From CALLCD01 sp039817885 (GTDB lineage Bacteria > Pseudomonadota > Alphaproteobacteria > Caulobacterales > Hyphomonadaceae), in assembly GCA_039817885.1 (NCBI GenBank), contig JBCBUY010000001.1, positions 33,605-97,604 on the forward strand: 64,000 bases of DNA. Reading direction: 5' to 3'. Below the pieces are notes generated by a model that saw only the letters and a program-made list of their open reading frames with translations, had not been told where the DNA came from and searched no databases. Below, in pieces: positions 50,696-60,702 of the stretch. A program made the position numbers and the translations under genes. Every line of letters starts with the position of its first letter. Positions within the stretch are counted from its first letter, which is position 1.

Positions 50696-52522
50696 CTATT
50701 CAACCGTCACCGACTTGGCGAGGTTGCGCGGTTGGTCAACATCCGTGCCCTTCTCTACGGCGATATGGTAGGCCAGCAATTGAACGGGGAGCGCATAGAG
50801 AATGGGCGCGATGAACGGGTCACAGGCCGGCAGTTCAACAACGTGCTTTGGTGCGCCGGCCGCCTCAGCAATCCCTTTAGCATCAGACAACAAAACGACC
50901 GACCCACGCCGAGCTGATACTTCCTGTAAGTTCGACAGCGATTTCTCAAAGAGATGATCATACGGCGCGACGAATATAACGGGTGTCTCTTCATCGATCA
51001 GGGCGATTGGGCCATGCTTCAGCTCGCCGGATGCATACCCTTCCGCATGAATGTAGCTGATCTCTTTGAGCTTCAAGGCACCTTCCAACGCTATGGGAAA
51101 GTGCACACCACGACCGAGATACAGGACATCCCGAGCTCGGGCGAGGTCGCGGGACAATTTGGCGATCGGTTCGGACAGGAGCAGCGCCTCTCCCATCAAT
51201 CTCGGCACAGACTCCAAGGCCTGGATCATTCGAACCTCATCTTCACGTGACACCGATCCACGCGCTTTTCCAAGTTCGATCACCAAGGCAGCAAGCGCGC
51301 AGAGCATACCCGTAAAGGCTTTGGTTGAGGCCACGCCAATTTCGGGACCCGCGAGAATCGGAAGAACAAGATCGGCCTCTCGCGCGATTGTGGATGTCGG
51401 AACATTGACAATCGCCGCCGTCTTGAGACCAGCCTCTTTGCAATAACGGAGCGCAGCCAACGTATCTGCCGTTTCGCCAGATTGCGATACAAAAAGCGCC
51501 AAGCCGCCCGATAGGAGCTTGGGCTCTCGGTAACGGAATTCTGAAGCAATGTCGGTCTTAATTGGAATGCCTGCAACTTGCTCGAACCAATATTCTGCAA
51601 CGGCGCAGGCATAATAGGCGGTACCGCAGGCCACCATTTGAATGCCCTTGATATCAGCGAGATCGACATCCCCCGTGTTCGGTAGAGTTACCGCCTCATT
51701 CAAGGGGTCGAGATAGGCCCCAATCGTCCGTGCCGACGCTTCTGGCTGCTCATAGATCTCCTTTTGCATGAAATGGCGATAATTGCCTTTTTCGACCATC
51801 GCACCCGCACCTTCGATCAACGATGAGCGGCGATGCACAGCCGTATTAGACGCATCGAATATCTCGCACCCGGACCGCGTGACCACACACCAATCGCCCT
51901 CCTCGAGATAGACAATGCGCCGAGTGAATGGCGCGAGAGCAAGGGCGTCCGATCCGAGAAACATCTCACCGTCACCCACGCCAATCGCGAGGGGAGACCC
52001 TTTTCGCGCCCCAATCATCAGATCATCTTCACCCTCGAAGAGGACAACGATCGCGAAAGCCCCTTCCAGCTTAGACAGGGTCACTTTTACCGCATCGGTC
52101 GGACTGTCTCCGGCTTGAAGTCGGTCGGCAATGAGGTGAGCAATGGTTTCTGAATCAGTCTCGGTTTCAAAAGCGTGGCCAGCGGCTTCTAACGCTTCGC
52201 GGAGCACCCGGAAATTTTCAATGATCCCATTGTGGACGATGGCGACGGGCCCGGACATATGCGGATGCGCATTGGTGACATTAGGCTCACCATGGGTTGC
52301 CCAGCGGGTATGGCCAATACCAGCAGTCCCATTCGGTACCTCCTTGGCAAGGGCTTCGCGAAGGTTTTGCAGCTTTCCCTTCGCCCGCACACGAACCAGC
52401 TTATCGCCGTCCAATGCAGCGATTCCTGCACTGTCATAGCCGCGATACTCTAGTCTTTGCAGGGAATCCAACAGACGATACGCAACGGGGTCTTTACCCA
52501 ATATGCCTATAATTCCACACAT
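50696..52522 (-). CDS. glmS: Glutamine--fructose-6-phosphate aminotransferase
   Basis: Makes glucosamine 6-phosphate for peptidoglycan and LPS. The catalytic Cys is residue 2 in CGIIGILGKDPVAYRLLDSL. The glutaminase domain has RLEYRGYDSAGIA, GHTRWATHGEPN and HNGIIENF. Two SIS domains follow (FVSQSGETADTLAALRYCK near 345, GRGVHFPIALEGALKLKEIS near 470), ending in the invariant DQPRNLAKSVTVE. Length 608. Divergent from glmM. Confidence 0.97.
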   Translation of the reverse strand: MCGIIGILGKDPVAYRLLDSLQRLEYRGYDSAGIAALDGDKLVRVRAKGKLQNLREALAKEVPNGTAGIGHTRWATHGEPNVTNAHPHMSGPVAIVHNGIIENFRVLREALEAAGHAFETETDSETIAHLIADRLQAGDSPTDAVKVTLSKLEGAFAIVVLFEGEDDLMIGARKGSPLAIGVGDGEMFLGSDALALAPFTRRIVYLEEGDWCVVTRSGCEIFDASNTAVHRRSSLIEGAGAMVEKGNYRHFMQKEIYEQPEASARTIGAYLDPLNEAVTLPNTGDVDLADIKGIQMVACGTAYYACAVAEYWFEQVAGIPIKTDIASEFRYREPKLLSGGLALFVSQSGETADTLAALRYCKEAGLKTAAIVNVPTSTIAREADLVLPILAGPEIGVASTKAFTGMLCALAALVIELGKARGSVSREDEVRMIQALESVPRLMGEALLLSEPIAKLSRDLARARDVLYLGRGVHFPIALEGALKLKEISYIHAEGYASGELKHGPIALIDEETPVIFVAPYDHLFEKSLSNLQEVSARRGSVVLLSDAKGIAEAAGAPKHVVELPACDPFIAPILYALPVQLLAYHIAVEKGTDVDQPRNLAKSVTVE

Positions 52523-52634
52523 GATAGCGCCGTCTCCTCGCCCTTAAGCTGACCATTTCCCCATAGATGGTTTTGGCAGATTGCAAAATTCTTGTGGGTT
52601 TGCGACTGGAGAATGGCACACAGAGGGTGTTGTG

Positions 52635-53981
52635 ATGACGAGAAAATATTTCGGGACCGATGGCATTCGCGGTCGCGCAAACAAAAGCCCAATGACACCA
52701 GAGATCGCCATGCGCCTTGGGATGGCAGCAGGCAAGTACTTTCGATCGACCGACCCGCGGCGGCACTCTGTTGTGATTGGCAAGGACACAAGATTGTCCG
52801 GCTATATGATTGAGCCGGCACTGGCGGCAGGGTTTACAGCTGTCGGAATGGACGTGACTCTGTTCGGCCCCCTCCCGACACCAGGGGTTGCCATGATGAC
52901 CCGATCATTGCGCGCCGATCTCGGTGTTATGATTTCGGCCTCTCATAATGCATATCACGACAACGGGCTGAAACTGTTTGGACCGGATGGCTATAAGCTC
53001 TCTGATGACATCGAACTCGAGATCGAAGCCCTGATGGGTCAGCCTTTGAACTCCGGGCTCGCCGGCTCTGCAGACCTTGGACGAGCCCAGCGGATTGATG
53101 AAGCGCCCTCGCGCTACATCGAAATTGTCAAAGGCACATTTCCCAGGGGGATGCGTTTGTCGGGGTTACGTATTGTCGTCGATTGCGCAAATGGTGCGGC
53201 GTATAAAGTGGCTCCGCGGGCGCTTTATGAGCTTGGTGCCGAAGTCTTCCCCATTGGCGTGGAACCGAACGGCTTCAACATCAATGAGGAAGTTGGATCG
53301 ACGGACACAGCCGCACTCAAAAAGGCTGTCAAAACATACCGGGCCGATATCGGCATCGCACTCGACGGAGACGCCGACCGCTGCATCCTTGTTGACGGCG
53401 ACGGCCGGGAGATCGATGGCGATCAACTGATTGGCCTTATCGCGAGCCAATGGAAGGCGGCAGGCAAGCTCGCAAAGCCGGGCGTCGTCACGACGATCAT
53501 GTCCAATCTTGGCCTTGAGCAATATCTCGACGGCATCGATTTGAAACTTGTCCGCACAAAAGTCGGTGATCGCTATGTGGTCGAGGAAATGCGGACCGCA
53601 GGCTATAATCTGGGCGGAGAACAATCAGGTCATATTGTTCTTTCGGACTTCTCGACGACAGGCGATGGTCTCATCGCGGCTCTGCAAGTGCTCGCTGTGA
53701 TGGTCGACGCCGACAAACCACTCTCTGAAGTGGCGCGCGTCTTCGAACCGGCCCCTCAGCGACTGATCAATATAAGATATGGCGACACTGACCCCTTGGA
53801 CGATACCACGGTGAAGCAAACCATCGCCAAGGTGAAGAAGCGACTTGGCAAGTCAGGGCGCCTCGTCATCCGCAAATCTGGAACCGAACCCCTTGTCCGA
53901 GTGATGGCCGAAGCCCAGAATGAACAGAAAATGGTGAACGCCGTCGAGGAGGTCGCCGAAGCCGTGCGCAAGGCGAGCTAA
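52635..53981 (+). CDS. glmM: Phosphoglucosamine mutase
   Basis: Converts glucosamine 6-phosphate to glucosamine 1-phosphate. KYFGTDGIRGRANKSPMTPE at the N-terminus, the phosphoserine loop MISASHNAYHDNGLKLFG near 98, the Mg site ALDGDADRC near 240, GGEQSGHIV near 325 and RKSGTEPLVRVMAEA near 420. 448 residues from ATG 52635. Divergent from glmS by 112 bases, so the two glucosamine steps probably share regulation. Confidence 0.96.
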   Translation: MTRKYFGTDGIRGRANKSPMTPEIAMRLGMAAGKYFRSTDPRRHSVVIGKDTRLSGYMIEPALAAGFTAVGMDVTLFGPLPTPGVAMMTRSLRADLGVMISASHNAYHDNGLKLFGPDGYKLSDDIELEIEALMGQPLNSGLAGSADLGRAQRIDEAPSRYIEIVKGTFPRGMRLSGLRIVVDCANGAAYKVAPRALYELGAEVFPIGVEPNGFNINEEVGSTDTAALKKAVKTYRADIGIALDGDADRCILVDGDGREIDGDQLIGLIASQWKAAGKLAKPGVVTTIMSNLGLEQYLDGIDLKLVRTKVGDRYVVEEMRTAGYNLGGEQSGHIVLSDFSTTGDGLIAALQVLAVMVDADKPLSEVARVFEPAPQRLINIRYGDTDPLDDTTVKQTIAKVKKRLGKSGRLVIRKSGTEPLVRVMAEAQNEQKMVNAVEEVAEAVRKAS

Positions 53982-54002
53982 CCAGCCGCAGAAAGCAATC
54001 AA

Positions 54003-55307
54003 ATGACACGATCGCGCTGGGTAGGAAGTGTTCTTGCGGGGCTCCTCCTGTCCATTTCCGGACTATTGATATGGGGAGGCGCAGGCACACAGCTCGCACT
54101 TGACGCGGGACATGTGCCAAGCGCGACCGGAAACCATCACGATCGAGCAAAGGGACCACCATGGTCCCTCAGCGTCGTGCACCCCTATCTCAAATGGCAA
54201 ACCAAGACTGGAACGCGGGCCGGATACTCCATGGCTTTGTTCCAAGATGGCCAGTTGCGATACGCGATCCAACACGGCGTTTCCGATCTTGAGAAGCATG
54301 CGAAGATTGGCACCGATACGCGCTTTCGCATCGCATCCATGACAAAGCCGATAACGGCCGTTGCCGCCATGATCTTGGTTGAGCGCGGTCTCATCGACTT
54401 GGACCATCCGATTGCGCACTACATCCCAGCCTTTGCCGACACAATGGTCTGGCAGGATGGCACTCGCATCGCACCAAACCGCCCACCGACCATACATGAC
54501 CTCTTAACCTTTACAGCCGGCATTGGCAGCCCGAACGGGTCGGGCCGGCTAGATCTGGATAATCTGTGGTCGGATCGCCTATATGAGCTGTCAAACAGTG
54601 CCGCGTTGGAAGCGCGCGTGAATATCATGGCCACCCTCCCACTCTACAACCAGCCGGGGGAGAACTGGCATTACGCTTCGTCACTGACGGTGATGGCACG
54701 CATCATCGAAATTGCCAGCGGTCAGTCGTTTGAGGATTTTCTGGACCAGGAAATTTTTGATCCGCTTGGAATGACTCGAACAGGTTTCATGCCGCAGGAA
54801 AATCAGCGCGCGGACATAGCTGCTCTGTACACACATGATGCAAACCAGCGTCTCGCAATGAGGCCAGATGCCGAATTTCATCCAAAAGGGCGGGTGAGCG
54901 GTGATGGACGTCTGGTGTCGACTTTGCCGGATTATATGCGCTTTGCCCTTATGCTCTGGAATGGCGGCACATATAACGGCGTGCAGATCCTCTCTGAAGA
55001 CTCCATCGCCAAGATGACGACACCCTATGTGAACGACGGCGTTCTGTCCCAATACGATATTGAAGGCCTAAGCTGGGGGTACGGGCTGGCGATTGTCACA
55101 GATGCCGAAGCCACACCCATGCCCGACAAGGATGGCGATCTGTTCTGGTCTGGGGTGAACGGCACACATTTTTGGATCAGTCCGGCCAACGACACCGTAT
55201 TCGTCTATATGACCCAGTATCGCGCGCCCTCGGATGAAACGGGCCGGCCTCGGGGCGCAGAAATCCCCTTTGTGGTCCAGGCTGTCGTCAACAACCGCCT
55301 TAGATAG
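54003..55307 (+). CDS. Serine hydrolase of the beta-lactamase/D-aminopeptidase family
   Basis: Exported by an N-terminal signal or anchor (VLAGLLLSISGLLIWGG). The class-C-type catalytic serine and lysine lie in FRIASMTKPITAVAAMILV near residue 103, and the tyrosine is in NWHYASSLTVMARIIEIASG near 220. A third motif is in the C-terminal third (GVNGTHFWISP). This group covers esterases, transesterases and D-peptidases as well as lactamases; antibiotic resistance should not be assumed. 434 residues, 21 bases after glmM. Confidence 0.87.
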   Translation: MTRSRWVGSVLAGLLLSISGLLIWGGAGTQLALDAGHVPSATGNHHDRAKGPPWSLSVVHPYLKWQTKTGTRAGYSMALFQDGQLRYAIQHGVSDLEKHAKIGTDTRFRIASMTKPITAVAAMILVERGLIDLDHPIAHYIPAFADTMVWQDGTRIAPNRPPTIHDLLTFTAGIGSPNGSGRLDLDNLWSDRLYELSNSAALEARVNIMATLPLYNQPGENWHYASSLTVMARIIEIASGQSFEDFLDQEIFDPLGMTRTGFMPQENQRADIAALYTHDANQRLAMRPDAEFHPKGRVSGDGRLVSTLPDYMRFALMLWNGGTYNGVQILSEDSIAKMTTPYVNDGVLSQYDIEGLSWGYGLAIVTDAEATPMPDKDGDLFWSGVNGTHFWISPANDTVFVYMTQYRAPSDETGRPRGAEIPFVVQAVVNNRLR

Positions 55308-55408
55308 CGGCCTCAATAACCAGCGAGGTTAGGCCGGTTTGCGCGTTCAGGCGCAGAATCTGAGCGAGAGGGGTTCGCGGCGCGAGCCCATGCCGATAGA
55401 AACAGCGG

Positions 55409-56752
55409 ATGAAGGCTCCTCCAGCGAAAACCTACTTCTCCCCGTCGACGGCACTTGCGGTCGTGATCGCGAATATGGTCGGCACAGGTGTATTTACGAG
55501 CCTTGGGTTTCAACTGGAAACACTCCAATCCGGCTTCGCCCTGATCATGTTATGGGTCGTGGGGGGCGTGGTCGCAATTTGCGGGGCACTATCCTATGCA
55601 GAGCTCGGAGCCGCCCTTCCCCGGTCAGGCGGCGAATATAACTTCCTAGGGAAAATCTATCACCCATCGGCGGGGTTCATTTCAGGATGGATTTCATCGA
55701 CCATCGGCTTTTCAGCGCCCGTCGCCCTCGCCGCAATGACCTTTGGGGCCTATACCATATCCTCAATATTGCCGGACGCAGATGACGCGGCCACGCAATG
55801 GATGGAGCGGGGATTGGCAATCGGGTTAATCCTGGCACTGACAGCCGTACACACCCGGCGGCGGGAAACCAGCGGCCAATTTCAGAGCTTTTTTACCCTC
55901 GTCAAAGTCCTTACGATCCTCGGCTTGAGCGTTGCGGGACTTGCGCTGGTCCCTCAGCTTCAACCGGTCAATCTGTTTCCGACGGCCAGCGACCCCGCAG
56001 CTCTGACATCGAGCGCGTTCGCAGTGTCGCTGATCTATGTCAGCTATGCCTATACCGGCTGGAACGTTGCGACATATCTGACGGGCGAGTTGGAAACGCC
56101 TCAACACAGCCTCCCGCGTATTCTGTTCGCGGGAGCTTTCGGCGTGATGCTGCTTTATATATTGCTCAACGCCGTTTTCCTTCTGACGACTCCGATGGAA
56201 TTGATGGTGGGAGAAGTGGAAGTCGGCGTCATCGCCGCACGCTACGTCTTTGGTGAAACGGGCGCACTATTCACCGGCCTTGTGCTTGGCGTTCTGTTGA
56301 TCTCAACGGTTAGCGCCATGACACTTGCCGGCCCCCGCGTCCTGCAAGTGATCGGACAAGACATCCCGGCGTTCCGCCTTCTTGCACGCGAAAACGCAGA
56401 CGGTTTGCCCACCAACGCTGTGATTGTCCAGTCAGGCCTTGCTCTACTCTTCGTGCTGACAGCAACCTTCGATCAAGTGCTGGTCTTCGCGGGCTTCACT
56501 TTGGCATTGAACAGTTTTGTCGCCGTCGCAGGATTGTTCGTTCTGCGGATACGACGACCGGAACTAGACCGTCCCTTTCGCGTGCCGCTCTTCCCCTGGA
56601 TTCCAATCGTCTTCCTGGGTCTCAGCGCCTGGACATTGATCTATGTCGTTATCGAACGGCCAGCAGAAGTGTTGGTCAGTATGGGACTTATTGCATCGGG
56701 AGCGGTGATCTTTGTTGTCAGCAAGACGCGAACCCCCGATGAGCGCGCCTAG
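55409..56752 (+). CDS. APC-superfamily amino acid permease
   Basis: Inner-membrane transporter with 12 hydrophobic helices. TM1 has the unwound substrate loop ANMVGTGVFTSLG near residue 22. ALSYAELGAALPRSGGEYNF near 62 is the APC signature. YVSYAYTGWNVATYLTGELE near 215 and ILFAGAFGVMLLYILLNAVF follow. 447 residues. The substrate cannot be predicted; neutral or cationic amino acids are usual. ATG 55409. Confidence 0.9.
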   Translation: MKAPPAKTYFSPSTALAVVIANMVGTGVFTSLGFQLETLQSGFALIMLWVVGGVVAICGALSYAELGAALPRSGGEYNFLGKIYHPSAGFISGWISSTIGFSAPVALAAMTFGAYTISSILPDADDAATQWMERGLAIGLILALTAVHTRRRETSGQFQSFFTLVKVLTILGLSVAGLALVPQLQPVNLFPTASDPAALTSSAFAVSLIYVSYAYTGWNVATYLTGELETPQHSLPRILFAGAFGVMLLYILLNAVFLLTTPMELMVGEVEVGVIAARYVFGETGALFTGLVLGVLLISTVSAMTLAGPRVLQVIGQDIPAFRLLARENADGLPTNAVIVQSGLALLFVLTATFDQVLVFAGFTLALNSFVAVAGLFVLRIRRPELDRPFRVPLFPWIPIVFLGLSAWTLIYVVIERPAEVLVSMGLIASGAVIFVVSKTRTPDERA

Positions 56753-56760
56753 ACGGCTTA

Positions 56761-58317
56761 TTATGGCGACGGCACAATCGCGAACACTTCGCCGTCGAGA
56801 TCAGTGATCAACAAATTGCCAGAACTATCCACGGCAAATGATGTCGGAAGGTCAATTGTCCCCGCACTATCGGAGAACGAGTCATTCAATCTGACAAATA
56901 CACTCGTGTCCTGGCTTGTACCGTCCACAAGATCGGTGAGCGAAACAGCCCAGATATTGGCGGTAATCGTATCGCCAAAAACATAGGTCTCGTCGAGATC
57001 GGCGATGGGACCGCGATAGACCACGCCGCCGACAACGGAATTGCCCTGGAACGGACCGGTACCATGGTCATAGTCCAGCAGTGGCGGGGTAAAGTCTGGT
57101 GAATCAGCCCCGCCATTAAAGGCCTCCGCCCCCTCGCGAAGATTCCAACCGAAATTCAGCCCTGACTGGCCTGACGAGATACGGCTGACTTCTTCGATAA
57201 GGTCTTGGCCGACATCGCCGATATAGAGATCGCCCGTAGGGACGTCGATGCTGGCGCGGAACGGATTGCGCAGCCCAAGCGCGAAGATTTCCGATGCGCC
57301 GCCCACCCCTCCCGGAAAGGCGTTTCCCGGCGGGATGGCATAGTCGCGCGTGTCATCGCCCGGAAAATCGTCGCCAGACACATCAATACGAAGCACCTTG
57401 CCAAGCAGCGAGGCCGGGTTTTGCGCAAACCCCATCGGATCGCCGCCGCTGCCGCCATCGCCGGTCGGGATCAGCAGAAAGCCGTCATTACCGAAGCCGA
57501 TCCAACCGGCATTGTGGTTGGCGAAGGGCTGGTCGATGGCGAGGATCAAGTTTTCGGTGGCGGGGTCGACCTGCTCGGCGGCTGTGGTGAAGGTCTGATA
57601 GCTGCGGATCTCTGTATCACCGGAGGTGTTGGTGAGGTTGACGAAGATCAATCGGTCGGTGGCGAAATCCGGTGAGAAGGCCAAGCCGAGCAGACCCTGT
57701 TCGGATCCGCTGGAGACATCCCCAGAGATATCGAGAAACGGCACTGCATTCGTAACGCCCGTTACGGGGTCCAAAACGCGCACGATACCGCCTTGCTCGA
57801 CAGCCAGGAGGTTTGGCCCCGTCGGCGCAGGAACGATCTGAACAAGATTTGAGAAACCGTCGGCAACCAACGAAAGCGCGAACGCCTCAGGGACGTCGGT
57901 AATCGTTACCATAATGTCGACCGATGCACTGGCACCCTCATCATCGGTCGCCGTCAGTGTGAATTCGTAGACATTGTCAGCGTTCTCATCCTGGGGGTCC
58001 TCGAAGTCCAAAGCGGTTTCGAGGTCGATTTCGGCCTCATCGCCATCGTCGTCCTCAAGGACAAAGAAGGCGGCGTCCGGCCCGCTGAGCATGAGGGTAA
58101 TATCATCGTCGGCATCGTCGGCATCGTCAAACTCGATTTCGAGCACGTTGCCTGTGGTGTTTTCCGGGACTGTCGCGCTCGCCGCCCCGGAGAAGCTCGG
58201 CGCAGCATTGGATGATGTACCCGGAGGCGGCGGGGCCGGATCATCATCGTCGCTGCAAGAGGCAGCGCCCATAAAGACGACGAAACTGGCCAGCAGAATT
58301 TTAGGCTGATTGTTCAT
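56761..58317 (-). CDS. PQQ-dependent sugar dehydrogenase-like protein with a cadherin-like domain
   Basis: Exported, possibly lipoprotein (FMGAASC near residue 21 followed by DDDD). Residues about 38-145 form an acidic cadherin-like, Ca-binding domain (ATVPENTTGNVLEIEFDDAD, YEFTLTATDDEGASASVDI). A six-bladed GSDH/sorbosone-dehydrogenase propeller follows (GLLGLAFSPDFATDRLIFVN, HNAGWIGFGNDGFLLIPTGD, ALGLRNPFRASID, GDVGQDLIEEV). It probably oxidises a sugar or polysaccharide in the periplasm with PQQ, if PQQ is available. Convergent with the permease gene. Confidence 0.87.
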   Translation of the reverse strand: MNNQPKILLASFVVFMGAASCSDDDDPAPPPPGTSSNAAPSFSGAASATVPENTTGNVLEIEFDDADDADDDITLMLSGPDAAFFVLEDDDGDEAEIDLETALDFEDPQDENADNVYEFTLTATDDEGASASVDIMVTITDVPEAFALSLVADGFSNLVQIVPAPTGPNLLAVEQGGIVRVLDPVTGVTNAVPFLDISGDVSSGSEQGLLGLAFSPDFATDRLIFVNLTNTSGDTEIRSYQTFTTAAEQVDPATENLILAIDQPFANHNAGWIGFGNDGFLLIPTGDGGSGGDPMGFAQNPASLLGKVLRIDVSGDDFPGDDTRDYAIPPGNAFPGGVGGASEIFALGLRNPFRASIDVPTGDLYIGDVGQDLIEEVSRISSGQSGLNFGWNLREGAEAFNGGADSPDFTPPLLDYDHGTGPFQGNSVVGGVVYRGPIADLDETYVFGDTITANIWAVSLTDLVDGTSQDTSVFVRLNDSFSDSAGTIDLPTSFAVDSSGNLLITDLDGEVFAIVPSP

Positions 58318-58327
58318 CTTGTTGCCT

Positions 58328-60655
58328 TCATGCCGCCGTCAGAAATGTCGAGATCACTTTCTTCCGATTGGTTTTCTCAAAATCCACAGTGAGCTTTGTC
58401 CCTTCCGCAGCGACGACTTTTCCGTAACCGAACTTATCGTGAAAAACACGCTGGCCGATCTCAAAACCTGAGTCACCTGAAGATGTTGCAATGAGATCCG
58501 CCTTGCCATCGATGATCGGGCCGGGGCCGGTTTCACGGGCAGCATATTTCTGCATCCGCTTCCAGCCGGGGCTTTCATAGGAGGAACGCTCGCCCAAATC
58601 TTCGATGGTTCCGGCGAAACCTGAATCTGCGCCGGGCTGGGTGGAGTAGCCGGTCTCCGAGACAGCATCGACATGTTCGTGGGGCAGCTCATCGACGAAG
58701 CGGGATGGCAGGACAGATTGCCAGCGGCCATAGATCTGGCGGTTGGCGACGAAGGAGATGTAGCACCGCTCGCGGGCGCGGGTGATGCCCACATAGGCAA
58801 GGCGGCGTTCTTCTTCGAGGCCTTTCATACCGGACTCGTCGAGACTGCGGCGGGAGGGGAACACCTCCTCCTCCCAGCCGGGCAGGAAGACTTGCGGCCA
58901 TTCGAGGCCCTTCGCGGCGTGGAGGGTGAGGATCTGAACCTCGTCGCCCCCTGCTCCACCCGTCGACGCGTCCATGACGAGTTGAACATGTTCCAGGAAG
59001 GTCGGGAGACTATCGAACTCACCCATGGCGCGGATCAGCTCTTTGAGGTTGTCGAGCCGGGTCTGGGCCTGGGGGGACCGATCACGGGTGAGCATATCCG
59101 TATAGCCGGACTCGTCGAGGATCACCTCGGCAAGTTCGGTGTGGGGCATGCCGTTGGCGAGCCGGTCGCGCCACATATTGAGCTGGTCGGTGAACAGGGT
59201 GAGACCGCGCTTGGCACCGCCTTTGATCTCGTCGGTCTGCAGGATCATCGGCACAAGCACCGAGAGCGAGCGCCCATCATCGCGGGCATAACGCTGGAGC
59301 TTTTGCAGGGTCGTATTGCCGACGCCGCGCTTCGGCTGGTTGACCACACGCTCAAAGGCGAGATCGTCATCCGGCTGGTTGACGAGGCGCAGATAAGCCA
59401 TGGCGTCACGGATCTCGGCCCGTTCGAAGAAGCGCGGACCGCCGATCACACGATACGGCACACCGAGCAGGATCATCCGCTCTTCGAAAAGGCGCATCTG
59501 CCAGGACGCGCGAACAAGGATCGCGCAGTCAGCATAGGTCCGACCCGACGCGCGCCAGGCTTCGATGTCATCACCGATCAAACGCGCTTCGGCTTCGCCA
59601 TCCCAGAGGCCGCGAACTTTGACTTTCTCCGCATCGACGTCTTCGGCCTGTTCGGACCCAACATGAAGCGTCTTTCCGAGGCGACCCTTATTGTTGTCGA
59701 TGACGGTGCTGGCAGCGGCGAGGATGTGTTCGGTGGAGCGGTAATTGGTTTCCAGGCGGATGACGTCAGCGCCAGGGAAGTCTTTCTCGAAACGGAGGAT
59801 GTTTTCGACTTCCGCGCCACGCCAGGCATAGATCGATTGGTCGTCGTCGCCGACGCAGCAAATGTTGCCCGCCCCCTGGGCGAGAAGACGCAGCCAGAGA
59901 TACTGGGCCACGTTCGTGTCCTGATATTCGTCGACGAGGATGTAGCGGAACTTCTCATGGTACTCGGTGAGGATATCAGGATTGTTCTGGAACAGGGTGA
60001 TGTTGTGGATCAGCAAATCGCCGAAGTCGCAGGCGTTCAGAACTTTCAGGCGTTGCTGGTAAATCTCGTAGCATTTGATACCCTTGCCGCCCGCAAACAT
60101 GTGGGCGTCTTCGGAGGGCACCTTGTCCGGGGTCTGGGCGCGGTTCTTCCAACCATCGATCAGGCTGGCGAGGAAGCGCGGCGTCCAGCGCTTAGCGTCG
60201 ATCCCTTCAGCCTCGATAATCTGCTTGCAGAGGCGGATCTGATCATCGGTGTCGAGGATGGTGAAGTTCGACTTCAGATCGACCAGCTCGGCATGTTTGC
60301 GCAGAATCTGAGCAGCGATGGAGTGGAACGTGCCCAGCCAGCGAAGCCCCTCCCCCGCATCGCCGATCAGGGCGAGCGCCCGTTCACGCATTTCACGGGC
60401 CGCCTTGTTGGTGAACGTGACCGTCAGGGTCTGGGATGGCCAAGCCCGACGCGTGGCGATGATATGGGCAAGGCGGGTGGTCAGCACGCGGGTTTTGCCA
60501 GTACCCGCCCCCGCTAGAACGAGCAGCGGACCATCAACGGTTTCCACCGCGCGCCGCTGTTCGGGGTTTAATCCTTGCAGATAAGCGGCCTCGCTGACAG
60601 CAGCCGGCGCGCCGGCTGACGCTAGCTGGGAGATGGTTTGGGAGCGATTCGTCAT
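58328..60655 (-). CDS. uvrD: DNA helicase II (UvrD/PcrA)
   Basis: Superfamily-1 3'-5' helicase for nucleotide-excision and mismatch repair. LNPEQRRAVETVDGPLLVLA leads to Walker A GAGTGKTRVLTTRLAHI. TFTNKAAREMRERAL near 85, ILVDEYQDTNVAQY near 235, GDDDQSIYAWRGAE near 265, LETNYRSTEHIL near 295 and the C-terminal VQILTLHAAKGLEW and EEERRLAYVGITRARE are the seven helicase motifs. The C-terminal Tudor-like RNA-polymerase-binding patch (GQRVFHDKFGYGKVVAAEG) is present. 775 residues. Confidence 0.95.
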   Translation of the reverse strand: MTNRSQTISQLASAGAPAAVSEAAYLQGLNPEQRRAVETVDGPLLVLAGAGTGKTRVLTTRLAHIIATRRAWPSQTLTVTFTNKAAREMRERALALIGDAGEGLRWLGTFHSIAAQILRKHAELVDLKSNFTILDTDDQIRLCKQIIEAEGIDAKRWTPRFLASLIDGWKNRAQTPDKVPSEDAHMFAGGKGIKCYEIYQQRLKVLNACDFGDLLIHNITLFQNNPDILTEYHEKFRYILVDEYQDTNVAQYLWLRLLAQGAGNICCVGDDDQSIYAWRGAEVENILRFEKDFPGADVIRLETNYRSTEHILAAASTVIDNNKGRLGKTLHVGSEQAEDVDAEKVKVRGLWDGEAEARLIGDDIEAWRASGRTYADCAILVRASWQMRLFEERMILLGVPYRVIGGPRFFERAEIRDAMAYLRLVNQPDDDLAFERVVNQPKRGVGNTTLQKLQRYARDDGRSLSVLVPMILQTDEIKGGAKRGLTLFTDQLNMWRDRLANGMPHTELAEVILDESGYTDMLTRDRSPQAQTRLDNLKELIRAMGEFDSLPTFLEHVQLVMDASTGGAGGDEVQILTLHAAKGLEWPQVFLPGWEEEVFPSRRSLDESGMKGLEEERRLAYVGITRARERCYISFVANRQIYGRWQSVLPSRFVDELPHEHVDAVSETGYSTQPGADSGFAGTIEDLGERSSYESPGWKRMQKYAARETGPGPIIDGKADLIATSSGDSGFEIGQRVFHDKFGYGKVVAAEGTKLTVDFEKTNRKKVISTFLTAA

Positions 60656-60702
60656 ATCCCAAACATATAGGGAACGCTGGTGAGGCGTAAGGGCTTGATC
60701 TG

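Noticed and set aside
58673..60517. 614-codon forward ORF
   Set aside because: It is exactly antisense to uvrD, which has all helicase motifs; the forward translation has no family motifs and reflects GC-rich codon bias.
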